Positions 24,286 through 33,684 of a stretch of DNA of 64,000 nucleotides are shown one piece after another. Both the position numbers and the translations under genes were made by a program. Within the stretch, counting starts at the first letter, position 1. Every line of letters starts with the position of its first letter. The notes beneath the pieces are model-generated. The model ran no database searches. It saw nothing but the letters and a program-made list of their open reading frames with translations, and was not told the origin of the DNA. The stretch comes from Undaria pinnatifida (taxonomy: Eukaryota; Sar; Phaeophyceae; Laminariales; Alariaceae). The stretch covers positions 7,095,574 to 7,159,573 of the forward strand of contig JABAKD010000014.1 of assembly GCA_012845835.1 (NCBI GenBank), written 5' to 3'.

Positions 24286-24717
24286 TAGAAGCTATCCGTG
24301 GCTCTGATGGAATGTATCTGCTGTCTGCGTCTGTATTTTGTTGTTATTGTTGTGTTTTTTGTTGGTCTGTTCGTTCCTATTTGTTACTTGTAGTCGTTCC
24401 TTGGTTCCGTACGTTCAATGATTGATGCCGTATTCAACATTATTATTTATTCGTGGATCGGTTGTGAGATATTGTGGTTAATAGTGCAATCAGTGGTTTT
24501 ATTGGTTTCATCGTTTTATCGGTCGTGTGGTCTTTAAATCTTCCAACCGTTCCTCCGTTCGGCTGATCATTCATCACCCATCCTTCAGCATCTAATATCT
24601 ACCGGTATGTACTTACTATATAACTCATGTAATGTTCATATGGTTCGTCGTTCGTATAATCATCCGTCCGATTGCTTGTTCGTTCGATTACCGCTCGTTC
24701 ATCTTGCTGCAGAATCG

Positions 24718-24772
24718 CCCGTTCGTTCGTTCGTTCGTTCGTTCGTTCGTTCGTTCGTTCGTTCGTTCGTTC
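24718..24772. repeat. (TTCG)n microsatellite
   Basis: About 13 uninterrupted TTCG units, surrounded by decayed units of the same word. A similar, less pure block is at 27211-27300. Confidence 0.95.
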
Positions 24773-25074
24773 GTGTGTTTCATCATTCTGATTGCTTGTT
24801 CGTTTCGTTGTCATTCATTATCATTTCATTTGCCGTATGATAATGTAAGGTGAGTGTCAAAAACCGTGAACATGATGAAATAACACAACCTCCAGATAGA
24901 TGAAAGCGTGAAACGATATTCATATCGTTCGCCCGGCCGTAAAATGTAAAATCGTCTGCCCGTCCGCCCCTTCGTGTGTTCGTTCGTTGTCAGAGATATA
25001 CCGTTGACCACTCAGTACTACCACCAGGTGGGGAGTATTTTTTCAAATCTCAATTGTCATTTTGGTGTCATGTT

Positions 25075-25360
25075 AGTGGGGTATTAGTCCGTTTGACCAC
25101 TTGCAAAGGTTAACCAATAGCTTACCCAAACTAAGCCTTATAACACTCCCCCCCTGAAACGGCGGGATAGCAGGTCGGCCGGATATACGGCGGACCTCTG
25201 TCAATATCCAAGCCGTTTCATTTCCCCTGCGTATACCGGGGAGAGAATTTTTCAAGTTCGACATGGGGAAAATCTGAAAAGTTTATTATTATTGTGGATG
25301 GTGGGAATCGAACCCACGACCCAAAAACCCATGGTATGTCGACGACGCCATTTGTTAAGG
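25075..25360 (-). mobile_element. SINE-C copy 1 (tRNA-like)
   Basis: On minus, ATGGCGTCGTCGACA resembles an A box. GTCGTGGGTTCGATTCCCAC is a well-preserved T-arm/B-box, followed by CATCCACA (the 3' acceptor strand of a tRNA without CCA). A body of about 200 bp ends at ACTAATACCCCAC. The 5' acceptor partner GTGGATG is missing, so this is not a functional tRNA gene. Copy 2 is at 25784-26065 and a 70-bp partial copy at 26072-26140. Confidence 0.7.
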
Positions 25361-25393
25361 GCATTAATTAGTATAAAATAGTGGTTCGGCGTC

Positions 25394-25505
25394 TGTTGCG
25401 CGCAGCGCAACACGCCTGCAGCGCGTGTCAGGCGTGCAAGCCCTCCGCAGGGACCCCCGGAGGGCTCCCCGGGCGGGCCTCCGGAGGGCGGCCGGAGGCG
25501 AAAAT
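25394..25505. repeat. Cluster of GC hairpins
   Basis: Consecutive inverted repeats: TGTTGCGC/GCGCAACA (25394-25412), CACGCCTG/CAGGCGTG (25411-25436), AGCCCTCCG/CGGAGGGCT (about 25439-25467), and GGCCTCC/GGAGGGC-type arms to about 25500. GC content is far above the flanks. The first hairpin recurs twice near 26938 and 27009. Confidence 0.8.
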
Positions 25506-25783
25506 ATACATATGATCCGCGAATATAAGCCTGCCTGACAACCAAATAACGAACTGCGCTTAACCCCTATAGAGCCCCCGAACCCCTCCCTATACTAAAT
25601 CCAAATAATTTTGTCCCCAAAAACGGATTTCCAGTTGTAAAGGGGTTAAACGCCTCCTGAACGAACCTCGAAAAGGCGTGTGTGTATGAGGATGCCTTGG
25701 GATATCTTAGCGCAGAAACGAGCCGATCGCACTTACACTCCCGAAGTCAGGAGCCTCGCTGCACCCAGGTGTCAAGGTTATAA

Positions 25784-26140
25784 GTGGGGTATTAGTCCGT
25801 TTGACCACTTGCAAAAGGTTAACCTAGCGCTTACCCAAACTAAGCCTTACAACGCTCTCCCCCCCTGAAACGGCGGGATAGCAGGTCGGCCGGATATACG
25901 GGCGGACCTTTCAATATCCAAGCCGTTTCATTCCCTGAGGTACCAGGGAGAGTATTTTCCAAGTTCAACATGGGATAATCTGAAAAGTTTATTATTGTGG
26001 ATGGTGGGGATCGAACCCACGACCCAAAAAACCCACTAGTCTGTCGACGACGCCATATGTTAAGGTTATAAGTGGGGTATTAGTCCGTTTGACCACTTGC
26101 AAAAGGTTAACCTGGCGCTTACCCAAACTAAGCCTTATAG
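25784..26140 (-). mobile_element. SINE-C copy 2 and partial copy 3 in tandem
   Basis: Copy 2 (25784-26065) repeats copy 1, including the GTGGGTTCGATCCCCAC T-arm. AAGGTTATAA precedes it (25774-25783) and follows it (26062-26071), after which the first 70 bp of the unit start again. This could be a tandem SINE dimer, or a terminal-repeat mini-element whose 75-bp ends flank a tRNA-containing interior. Confidence 0.65.
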
Positions 26141-26159
26141 CACAGGTCAATCCAGAAAA

Positions 26160-27050
26160 AGAAGCATATTAATACTGTTTAATACTATAACAATATTCGC
26201 CGCCATTCATTCGCCATTCTGCTCTTCTAATAAAGCCTTCCTTTCCGGTGCAAAACTTGTTTCGCCCTATCGTACATCAGCACTTCAACAACAACAACAG
26301 CGATACAGCATAAATATGCCTGAAAACGCCCCAGAAAGCGTCGTCGAAGAATAAAGAAATATGCCTGAAACCAAAAAAAATGCTTATTTCCGCCTTTTTT
26401 GGGTATCTCTTTGAAATATTATTGTATTATTATCGCATAATAAGTGCACGTAAGAAGAGTTGCCTCACAAAACCAAATCGACGAAGACGGCGAACAGCAA
26501 AACAAAACCATATGAAAACACCTACAGTAGTACTGGTACGTACGGCGAATACCACAAAACTTGCATAATAACCATACATTACGTACTACGGCGAATACCG
26601 AAAAATGCCTTTAATTTACTTTCGCCTACGTAATACTACGTACGGCGAATTGCAAAAAAAGGTGCCTGATATTTGTTGTTGATCATCATGTATGGCGAAT
26701 CATAGGAAGAGGAGCCTAAAAAATGTTCAATTACGGCCAATTGGACAAAAGGTAGTTGATTGAAAAAAAATCGCTTACAACGGCGATTCAGAAAAAAAGG
26801 CCCGCCTCAGAAAAAATAGCCTGCGGCGAAAGTAAGACCCCAATTTTGTTTTCGCCTGCGGCGAAAAAATAGCAAAAAATGGCGCGGCAAAAAAAATCGC
26901 CTGCGGCGAAATGTGTTCCGAGGCCAAGGTCGCGTGTTTGTTGCGCAGAGCGCAACCAGCCTCGCGGCGACTTACTGTTGCGCAAAACGGTTGTTATGCT
27001 GACCTAAATGTTGCGCCCGCGCAACAACAGCGTAACAACACAGCTAATTA
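26160..27050. repeat. GGCGAA-word array with repeated short hairpins
   Basis: Between about 26475 and 26910 the word GGCGAA(T) occurs about ten times at 40-60 bp intervals, with TGCCT words between. Toward the right end these become true hairpins: TTCGCCTGCGGCGAA (near 26855) and CGCCTGCGGCGAA (near 26822 and 26900). TGTTGCGC-n-GCGCAACA hairpins follow at about 26938 and 27009. No coding region is recognised in the whole interval. Confidence 0.65.
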
Positions 27051-27119
27051 ATGCCCTCACTCTACCTAGCTTTTTTCGTGCGTTTCATTATTTTTGTCGC
27101 TCGTCCACTCGTTAAATAG

Positions 27120-27330
27120 TCCGCCCGTCGTCCGCCCGTTCGTTCCTTCGCTTGCCTGTTCAGCGGTTTGTTATTCCATTCGTTCGCTGTCCAGCAATTC
27201 GTTGCTTCATTTCTTCGTTCATTCGTTCGTTCGTTCGTTGGTTCGTTCGTTTGTTCGTTCGTTTGTTCGTTCGTTCGTTCGTTCGCTCTCGTTCGGTCTG
27301 TCGGTCGATCGATCGGTCGAACGGTACTAC
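27120..27330. repeat. Imperfect (CGTT)n microsatellite
   Basis: CGTTCGTT units with GTTTG and GGTTCG variants, ending in TCGATCGATCGGTCG. Open frames in both directions are translations of the repeat. Confidence 0.9.
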
Positions 27331-27369
27331 TACCTACATATCGTACAGAGTTTCGGGACACAAGTTATT

Positions 27370-28210
27370 TTTGCGTTTTTTTTTTTTTTTTGCAATAAGT
27401 AGCTCGAAAAGCCATTGCTGCAGCGTAACCGTCAGACAGACTCGTTCGTGTGCGGATGAGACGGTTCCCCCGTCGTTGCGCTTGCAGGACTGCAAATCGT
27501 GTATTATACGTATGCCAAGCGCATGCTACTACAACGACGCTCATGCACCGGCCACGCAACACGTACATGTTAAAAAAACAAAAATACACTCCAGCTGTGA
27601 GATCGAAGATTTTGTCTAAATAAACTCGTATATTATATGTACCGTGTGTCAACACAACAACAAGATAACACACCCACCCCTTGGGGCGATTTTGTACTAC
27701 TGGTTTCGAGTCATTCTACGGTAGTAGCCTCCCCAACATTTCTTTAACGAAAATCGCCGGTTTTTTTAAACCAGCTCCCGGTCGTATCTCCTCAAATACG
27801 GTGCCCCTTGCCACCCCGACGTCTTTTTTTTTTTTCTTCTTTTTTTCATCCTCCGGCGGATGGGGAACAATAAAGCTTTAGCGCACCACACTTCCACGTA
27901 TTCCATACGCGTCGTGTGTCGATTTAACTCAGTTGCTTTCGCAGCCCAACGCTAGCTGGCGCACCCGACGTCAATATTCGATAATGCTTTGCAAACGAAC
28001 AAATGCATGGAGACGTTTTTTAAAGAGCACCTTTCTTTGTGTCGAGCAGCCATGAAACGTTCTTGAAAGGAAATCGCTTTTGGGGGGGGGGAACTATCGT
28101 AGAATCTGTCCGGGAGGAGAGTGTCCACCATTTTTTGTTTCTATTAATATGACTCGTAACCACTTGATGAGCTCTGTGCTATTAACTGTATAGACGCATG
28201 CTACCACAGA
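27370..28210. other. No gene recognised
   Basis: Short T runs (27369-27391 and 27826-27847) and average-composition sequence lead up to the left TIR of the pogo-like element. No domains. Confidence 0.5.
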
Positions 28211-28498
28211 GGTACAGTAGGGGGGCCTGTTTGGTGCCGGTTGATAAGTAAGTGCCAGGTGCCCGATATAGTGTCGGTAAAATCTCTGGACACAGGCGGC
28301 GCTCTCAATAGTGCAAAACCGGCACTAATGAGAGCATGCCCGGTATAATGCCGGTTTGGCACCGCTGTTACCCCCAATAGTGCTGGTTACCCTGCACGCG
28401 CGGACACACACACCAGGCAGAGAAGACAGACTCCACACAGAGAAATAGGGCACACACGTGCTGCTGCAGACCCGAACAGCTCTACGCAGGGGCGTACC

Positions 28499-28745
28499 AT
28501 GCCATGTGCGGAAGGTGAACTATGCGCTCATCAACCAGACTCAACGCCGCAAGACCCTCATGGCCACCGCTGCCAGGGAGGATGTGGCGGGCGGCTGCAC
28601 GGCATTTGCGGCAGCATCTTTGATGATAACAACGAAAATCACCGCATCTGCAGCGCGTGCGTCGCGAAGGCCGGCAAGCGCAAAGCGCCAGCAGCAGACA
28701 GTGCTGGGAAGGCACAATCTAAACGCCCGAAGGCCAGGAATGGGG
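28499..28745 (+). pseudogene. Pogo transposase, N-terminal zinc-finger part
   Basis: The frame from ATG 28499 reads a Cys/His-rich segment: CAEGELC, then HRCQGGCGGRLHGICG, then HRICSACVAK, followed by basic KRKAP/KRPKARN. The spacing C-x2-4-C...H-C-x2-3-GC...LHG-x-C...H-x2-C-x2-C suggests a treble-clef or binuclear zinc finger in front of the DNA-binding helices. The coding sense is cut by the minus-strand SINE-A at about 28750. The start codon is the first in frame but not proven. Confidence 0.55.
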
Positions 28746-28749
28746 GGAG

Positions 28750-29029
28750 TTTTTTTTCCTCACACTTCTACTTTCCAGCTTCTGGACAAGCCGTGGTCAC
28801 AAGTGTCGTCCCTTCTTCCCCCCGGTTCTTGCCTTCAATTTTTATCGCGCATAGGGTCCAGCAATCCCAATGCTCGTCGGTATTTCAATCGAGTGTTGCT
28901 AACTCACGCTCTCGCGCTTTCCGCAAGTCAATTTGTGCACAAGAAAAAGTCCCAACGAATTTATACGAGTATGCACTCGGCGGGGCTCGAACTCACGACA
29001 CTGACCTATACCAGGCTCGAGGATAACCT
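28750..29029 (-). mobile_element. SINE-A copy 2, inserted in the pogo transposase region
   Basis: On minus, the B-box GAGTTCGAGCCCC and the body (GACTTTTTCTTGTGCAC, then GACCACGGCTTGTCCAGAAG) match copy 1. The A tail is short (T run 28750-28757). The head stops at GGTTATCC, so the A-box and first tRNA bases are missing (5' truncation). It separates the zinc-finger and psq-HTH coding parts, so it inserted after the transposase gene was in place. Confidence 0.85.
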
Positions 29030-29044
29030 AGTAAGAAGTCTCAG

Positions 29045-29265
29045 CCTCATGGGGGGCCTCGTGCGCGGCTGGACTTCGACGCGAAGCTTGAGATGCTGAA
29101 GCTGATGGACAACAAGGTGACTCATGAGCAGATAGCGGACCGCTTTGGGTGCTCGGAACGGTTGGTCCGAGATGTGAAGAAAAACCGGAAGAAGTGCGAG
29201 ACCGAGGCTGCTGCAGGAGGCGGAGGAAGCCAGAAAAACATACGCGCAGGCGACTTTCCGGAGGT
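29045..29265 (+). pseudogene. Pogo transposase, psq-type HTH part
   Basis: Coding sense ...LDFDAKLEMLKLMDNKVTHEQ then IADRFGCSERLVRDVKKNRKK is a Pipsqueak/CENP-B N-terminal HTH (Q-I-A-x-R-F-G-C-S as the recognition-helix turn). It ends at DFPE before a donor-like CCGGAG|GTGCGC at 29265/29266. The next exon would start after GACATAG at 29930 with VDAIVLDLLEKAR. FPEVD is the expected continuation in this family, which supports an intron at 29266-29929. Confidence 0.7.
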
Positions 29266-29929
29266 GCGCCACACTGCTGTTTGAAAAAATACATTTAATT
29301 TAGAGAAAAAATACATTTGCTTTTTTCCCGCAAGTTGGTGTTGGCGCCTTTTTTTTGCCGGGCCTTTTATGCTTGCCGGGCCTTTTATGCTTGCCGGGCC
29401 TTTTTTTTTCGCCGGGCCTTTTTTTTTTGTCGGGTTTTTTATTTCTCGCCGGGCCTTTTTTTTCAGCCTTGTTCGTTTTGTCTGATGAGCCCTTTTTGAA
29501 AGGAAAACAGCAGCAGTCTTTTTGTGTTTTTTTCTCTCAAGTTATGTAGGGTACGTACTGTACAGAGTACGTATCCCTTTTTCCCCTTTCCTTTTTTCTT
29601 CCCCTTTTTGCCTTTTTTTCTCGACTGGTTGGGCTTGTTCTCTATTGTCTTTCCTTTTCGTCTTATTTTTTGTTCATCTTCTTCTCCCGCAACTTTCATT
29701 GTTTTATCGTTTCGTGTGCTGCTGCACCAGAATAAACTGCGAACTACACACATTACATTGCACGCACACTATGCAGAGGCGCGCTTCTGTGCTTTTCAAA
29801 TGCCCGGAAAATTGTCCTTCCAACTACTGTACTGCTGTGCAACGAAGCTATAGCTCTTGGAATGCTCGAAACTAATCGTGCGATCTTCTGTACCCTCTAC
29901 ATTGTTTTCTCCTCGTTTGACGGACATAG

Positions 29930-30570
29930 GTGGACGCCATAGTTCTTGATCTACTCGAGAAAGCCCGGAAGACCAACATGCCCGTCACGCGCGACGTCCT
30001 TCGAAGTTTCGGCCGTTCCGCCAGGGCAGCCCTGCTAGTGGATCCCGCAGCTTCTAAGGAAGTAAAGGCGAGGGTCGAGGATTTCGAGGCCGGCGAAAGG
30101 TGGGCCCGGAACTTCGTGAAGCGCAACAAGATCCAGAGCGCGCGGCTTCATGGCGAGGCTGGTAGCGTCGACAAGGAGGCTATCAAGGAGGCCATGGAGG
30201 AACTCAGGGCCCTTTGCGCGAAGTACCCGGCTAGGCTCATCTTCAACGTCGACGAGACAGGCCTCCAGTGGATGCGGTAGACGACATGACGGCACAGCTG
30301 GCTGGGACTCGCGTGTCTACCGGCCTCGAGCAGGAGAGCGAACAGGAGGAGGACAGTGGCGATGAGAACACGGGGCTCGCGCGCCGTGCCCCACCGGTTT
30401 ATGGTGAACTGTCGTCTCACTTCGGCGTTCTGGAAGCGGCAGCAGAGGAGAGTGGCAACGGAGACGCGGCGCTCTACCTAGCGAAAGCGAAGATGGCGAT
30501 GATTGCAGCGCATTCCGCTAAGCGGGTGCGCCGGGCAGACATGAGAGAGTTTGCTGCTTCTACGGAGTAA
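29930..30570 (+). pseudogene. Pogo transposase, CENP-B HTH, DDE start and C-terminal tail
   Basis: VDAIVLDLLEKARKTNMPVT through FEAGERWARNFVKRNKI is the second, CENP-B-type HTH. It is followed by ARLIFNVDETGLQWMR, the start of the DDE domain with its first Asp (NVDETG). A stop then follows. From about 30268, in another frame, an acidic tail appears (EQESEQEEDSGDENTG, then AHSAKRVRRADMREFAASTE, stop at 30570) that looks like the normal C terminus. The catalytic core between the two is absent, so this copy cannot encode an active enzyme. Confidence 0.75.
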
Positions 30571-30574
30571 GGGC

Positions 30575-31160
30575 GGGGGGTACATACAGCTGTGGCAGTG
30601 ATGATTGTTTGATTTTTTGCGGTGCGCTGCCTGTCGTGCTTCTCTTTTTTTTTTTTTCTTTTTGGCCTTTTCTTGCAACATCGAAGCGGGTGCGTCAGGC
30701 AGACAGGAGAAAATTTGTCCCGACGTAGTGAGGGCGGGGGTTACAGCTGTAATTGTAGTGTTTTTTTTTTGTTGTCTTCGGTGCGCTTTTTTTTTTGTTT
30801 GAGTTATTCTTCATTTTTATTCTGCAACATCGAAGTACAGTACAGTTGGCAACGAGCAGTGATATTTTGTACGAACGAGAGCTTTACAAGCAGTTTGTGC
30901 CGTCACAGCTTACTCGAGTACATGACGTGCTTCTTTCGCCGTCGACTAGTCCTGGCAGGTCCTGGTTAGGCTGTAGCCCGAAACTACTGCTGTATATTTT
31001 TGTACAACAAACTCTTGCGGGCTCCACAGGTTCGAACCACACGTGTAGCAGGAAAGAAAGTCTGCCCATGCCGCTGGAACTTCACTCACCAGTAGTGTCG
31101 ATCCATTTCGTACTCTATTGACCCTGCAAGCGTTGGCGCTACACCATGTAAGTCGAACAC
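30575..31160. other. 3' untranslated part of the pogo element
   Basis: T-rich runs and a TTTTCTTGCAACATCGAAG-like word occurring twice (about 30670 and 30820) with GAGGGCGGGGGTTACAGCTGT-like text. This looks like a partial internal duplication of about 150 bp. No coding region is seen. Confidence 0.55.
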
Positions 31161-31334
31161 AACCTCATAAGTGCCAAACCGGCACTAATGAGGGATTCGC
31201 CAGCCCTCAATAGTGCCGTTTTGGCACTATTCGCGGTAGTGCCGGGTGCCCGGTATAGTGCCGGTGAAATCTCTGGACACGTACCGGCACTAAACAGGTC
31301 CCCCTACTGTAGCATTTTTTGGCTCTTTCGTTTT

Positions 31335-31770
31335 CTGAATGACGGGGCTCCTTAGCCCAAAATCGTCGAAAACTTTAGGCATTTTTTTTTTTTTGCATGA
31401 TTTACAATGTGTATCTGCAGTAGTAGGCCATGGGATTTTCCATCCGGTAGCAGTTTTATTTTTCTCCAAATCGGTTTGGGAGAGGTCTTAAGCACCCAAA
31501 TTGATGAACTTCACAGAAGAACAAAGTGGTGCACCTCTGTCGTAGCACGCGTCGTAGTACTTGACCTTCAAAACGGATTTTGAGTAAACCGAACGTGAAA
31601 AACCGATGAACAAAATCCATGGCTTGGGTATGCGAAAACAATCAGAGTGAAGAAAGAAAACGTGAAACTCCAACGATTTTCAGGTTACGAAGCCCCGTCA
31701 TTCAGAAAACGTTTTTTTAGCCAAAAAGTGCTGCCCCTATCGCCGCACGCGTCACGGGGGAAAAAGTGCA
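31335..31770. mobile_element. MITE-M copies flanking the pogo element
   Basis: A nearly complete copy at about 31335-31565 contains TGACGGGGCTCCTTAGCCCA, GGCCATGGGATTTTCCATCC, GGGAGAGGTCTTAAGC and GTAGCACGCGTCGTAG. A second, opposite-orientation fragment at about 31660-31765 contains AACGATTTTCAGGTTACGAA and CGCCGCACGCGTCACGG. Both are less regular than the copy in the copia LTR. Confidence 0.7.
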
Positions 31771-31779
31771 AACTACGCC

Positions 31780-33680
31780 GAGCGATGCATCTACGGATAC
31801 ATCTCAGCTACAAGATACTTGCACCGGGTATGTTCAAAGCCGCCACTACTGTTGATAGTTTTTGCGCTGCGCCCCCCCCCCCCCCCTTGTTTTGGAGATT
31901 ATCGGCTTAGAACTCCTTCTCAGAGGGCGTGTGTTATCTTGCGCGTTCGGCGGTAAGAAGATGCATCGCGCTTACAAGGCGCATGCAAAGCGCATACAAC
32001 GCGCATGTAAAGCGCATACAGGCGCAACTTCAGAATGGATCCATGAGCAAGATGGAACCCGATGAGAAACTGCACGCTCAGTTTTTGCGGGGACTCTCGC
32101 GTAATACAATTTCGATTCGGAAATCATGAAAATCTGAATAAGAAATGATGAAGACACAGTTCGATTAAGAAAAGAGTCGTTTCGACTACGTAAGAAATAA
32201 TACTGAAAAAGTTTCGATTGAGATGTAATGCTTAGCGGAGAGCGCCACAAATAGTCAGGGCCATTGTGTGGTTGACACGCTCTAGACTCGTTCAGGATAA
32301 TAGATACGTTTATCTTGATACTATTGCAGAGACCAGGGTCAGAGGTAAAAGTGACCGGGGGGGGAAGGGGAGGCGGGGGGGGGGCTCCGTTCAGAAATGT
32401 GGAGCCATCATCCCCATCTAGGCGTCACACAGAATGGTAACGCCTCATCGACTAACGTGCCACAAATAGTATAACGCACAAAAACCCGAACAAGACATGA
32501 CGGCTGGCTTCTTAGTTAGGCACACGCCGGCTGATTTAGGTTGCACGCCACCTGATAAACTTCGGAGCTATACCGAGCAAAGTGACGTTTTTCTATCTCA
32601 ACTGCAATACTCCGAAGTTCGTAGTGCCGTTTTTATACTACTATGGATCGCAATCCCTGGCACGTACTCTTTTCGTACCTGGTACATAATAACATTATCT
32701 TCGAATATCTTGTCTTCGAATCTCTGTATGCCACCTCCGATGTCGTATGTTCTTATCTTGTCTTTGAATCTCTGTGCGCCACCTCCGATGTCGTATGTTC
32801 TTCGATACGTTTAACCCTTGACCATTTTATATCTGCGCTATGATATCCCCTCTACCCCATTGAGGCGTTATGATTTAGACTATAGCAGTTGTCCCATTTA
32901 TAGCTGGCAGGCGTTATCGCCTGCCTGAACGAACGGCTCCGTCCCCCCCTTATGTCAGAAGGTGTGAGGGGAACAGTGAGCAACTAATACCAGAGACACA
33001 ACATGCAAGGAACCCTCTTGTGAGTGGCCATTACAGAGCCACAGGCACCCGTGCATAGCAGTAGTAGTCGTCGTTATCCGTGCCCCCTTTCACGTCACCC
33101 CACAACGGTCCAGCTGGTTTTTCGCTGCCTCACAATGGGCCGACCATGACGTCGTCGCCTCCGTGTTTGCAGTATTTACACCCTTGCTAACTCCAGCGAC
33201 AGGCGCCGGGCTCGGTCAAACCACTGTGTATTCCAAGCCTGCCCTCTCACTGCCTGATGATGGTGTTTCGGCCACCATCCTCGACAAAGCAGCTTAACTT
33301 AGGGAACTATCCCTTCTGCCCCCCTTATCGGTACAGACCCAGCTGGGAGTACAACAGATATCGGTCCTCAGACGACCTCTCTTTGTCTTATTCAGCCTCG
33401 CGTGTCGCCGAGGCCAACCGTTTGGTTGTGCCCGCGGCTCCGCCTTGACTATGTCCACCTTATCGGACGACCATGCTGTCCCCTCTTTTCGTCGGATCTC
33501 TTTTCGACCCAGACGCACCGCCGTTCAACTGGGGTCGTTGGTACGTCCCAGGCTACCGTAGACTACGGATTGAGTCACTTCGATCGTAATTCACGGCCGC
33601 CTTCCGACCAGCCGCCGTGCGGACACCTCGCCCGCCTTGGATAAGTTTGCCCTCGGGCGTTTCGTCCAAAGGCCCTATCG
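31780..33680. other. No gene recognised
   Basis: Contains C runs (31871-31884), G runs (32359-32390), two near-identical 55-bp words around 32712-32800 (GCCACCTCCGATGTCGTATG twice) and a perfect hairpin at 32906-32925. The higher-GC part 32930-33680 could belong to an unrecognised element, but no ends or domains are visible. Confidence 0.45.
32906..32925. repeat. Perfect 8-bp hairpin with TTAT loop
   Basis: GGCAGGCG-TTAT-CGCCTGCC. Short but exact. No T run follows, so it is not called a terminator. Confidence 0.8.
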
Positions 33681-33684
33681 TCCC

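Larger units (their letters stand above)
23139..25070. other. TTCG/CGTT-rich gene-free region
   Basis: Words of CGTTCGTT type are scattered throughout. A pure (TTCG)n block of about 55 bp lies at 24718-24772. A perfect palindrome is at 24260-24285. Open frames on either strand translate the tetranucleotide (FVRS or NERT repeats) and are not genes. Confidence 0.75.
28215..31309 (+). mobile_element. Pogo/Tigger-like DNA transposon, internally deleted, exact ends
   Basis: The ends CAGTAGGGGGGCCTGTTTGG (left) and the complement of CAGTAGGGGGACCTGTTTAG (right) are inverted repeats of about 26 bp with two mismatches. They are flanked by TA at 28213-28214 and 31310-31311, the target duplication of the Tc1/mariner/pogo superfamily. 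The interior encodes a transposase in pieces on +: a Cys/His finger, a psq-type HTH, a CENP-B-type HTH, the start of the DDE domain and an acidic C-terminal tail. Most of the DDE catalytic domain is missing. A SINE-A interrupts the N-terminal part. Subterminal blocks (about 28245-28390 and 31160-31290) repeat TGCCCGGTATAGTGCCGG-like text in direct orientation. At 3095 bp it is a non-autonomous derivative of a longer element. Confidence 0.9.

Noticed and set aside
24599-24853. CRISPR-like regular short repeats
   Set aside because: Plain TTCG microsatellite without spacers.
25290-25350. tRNA gene (T-arm GTGGGTTCGATTCCCAC on minus)
   Set aside because: The 5' acceptor strand and a proper anticodon arm are absent, and the same block is repeated in SINE-C.
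26160-27050. Nuclear copy of organelle DNA
   Set aside because: The GC hairpins recall organelle genomes, but no organelle gene or rRNA/tRNA match is visible.
32930-33680. Solo LTR of another family
   Set aside because: Slightly different composition, but no TG...CA ends, target duplication or second copy in the window.
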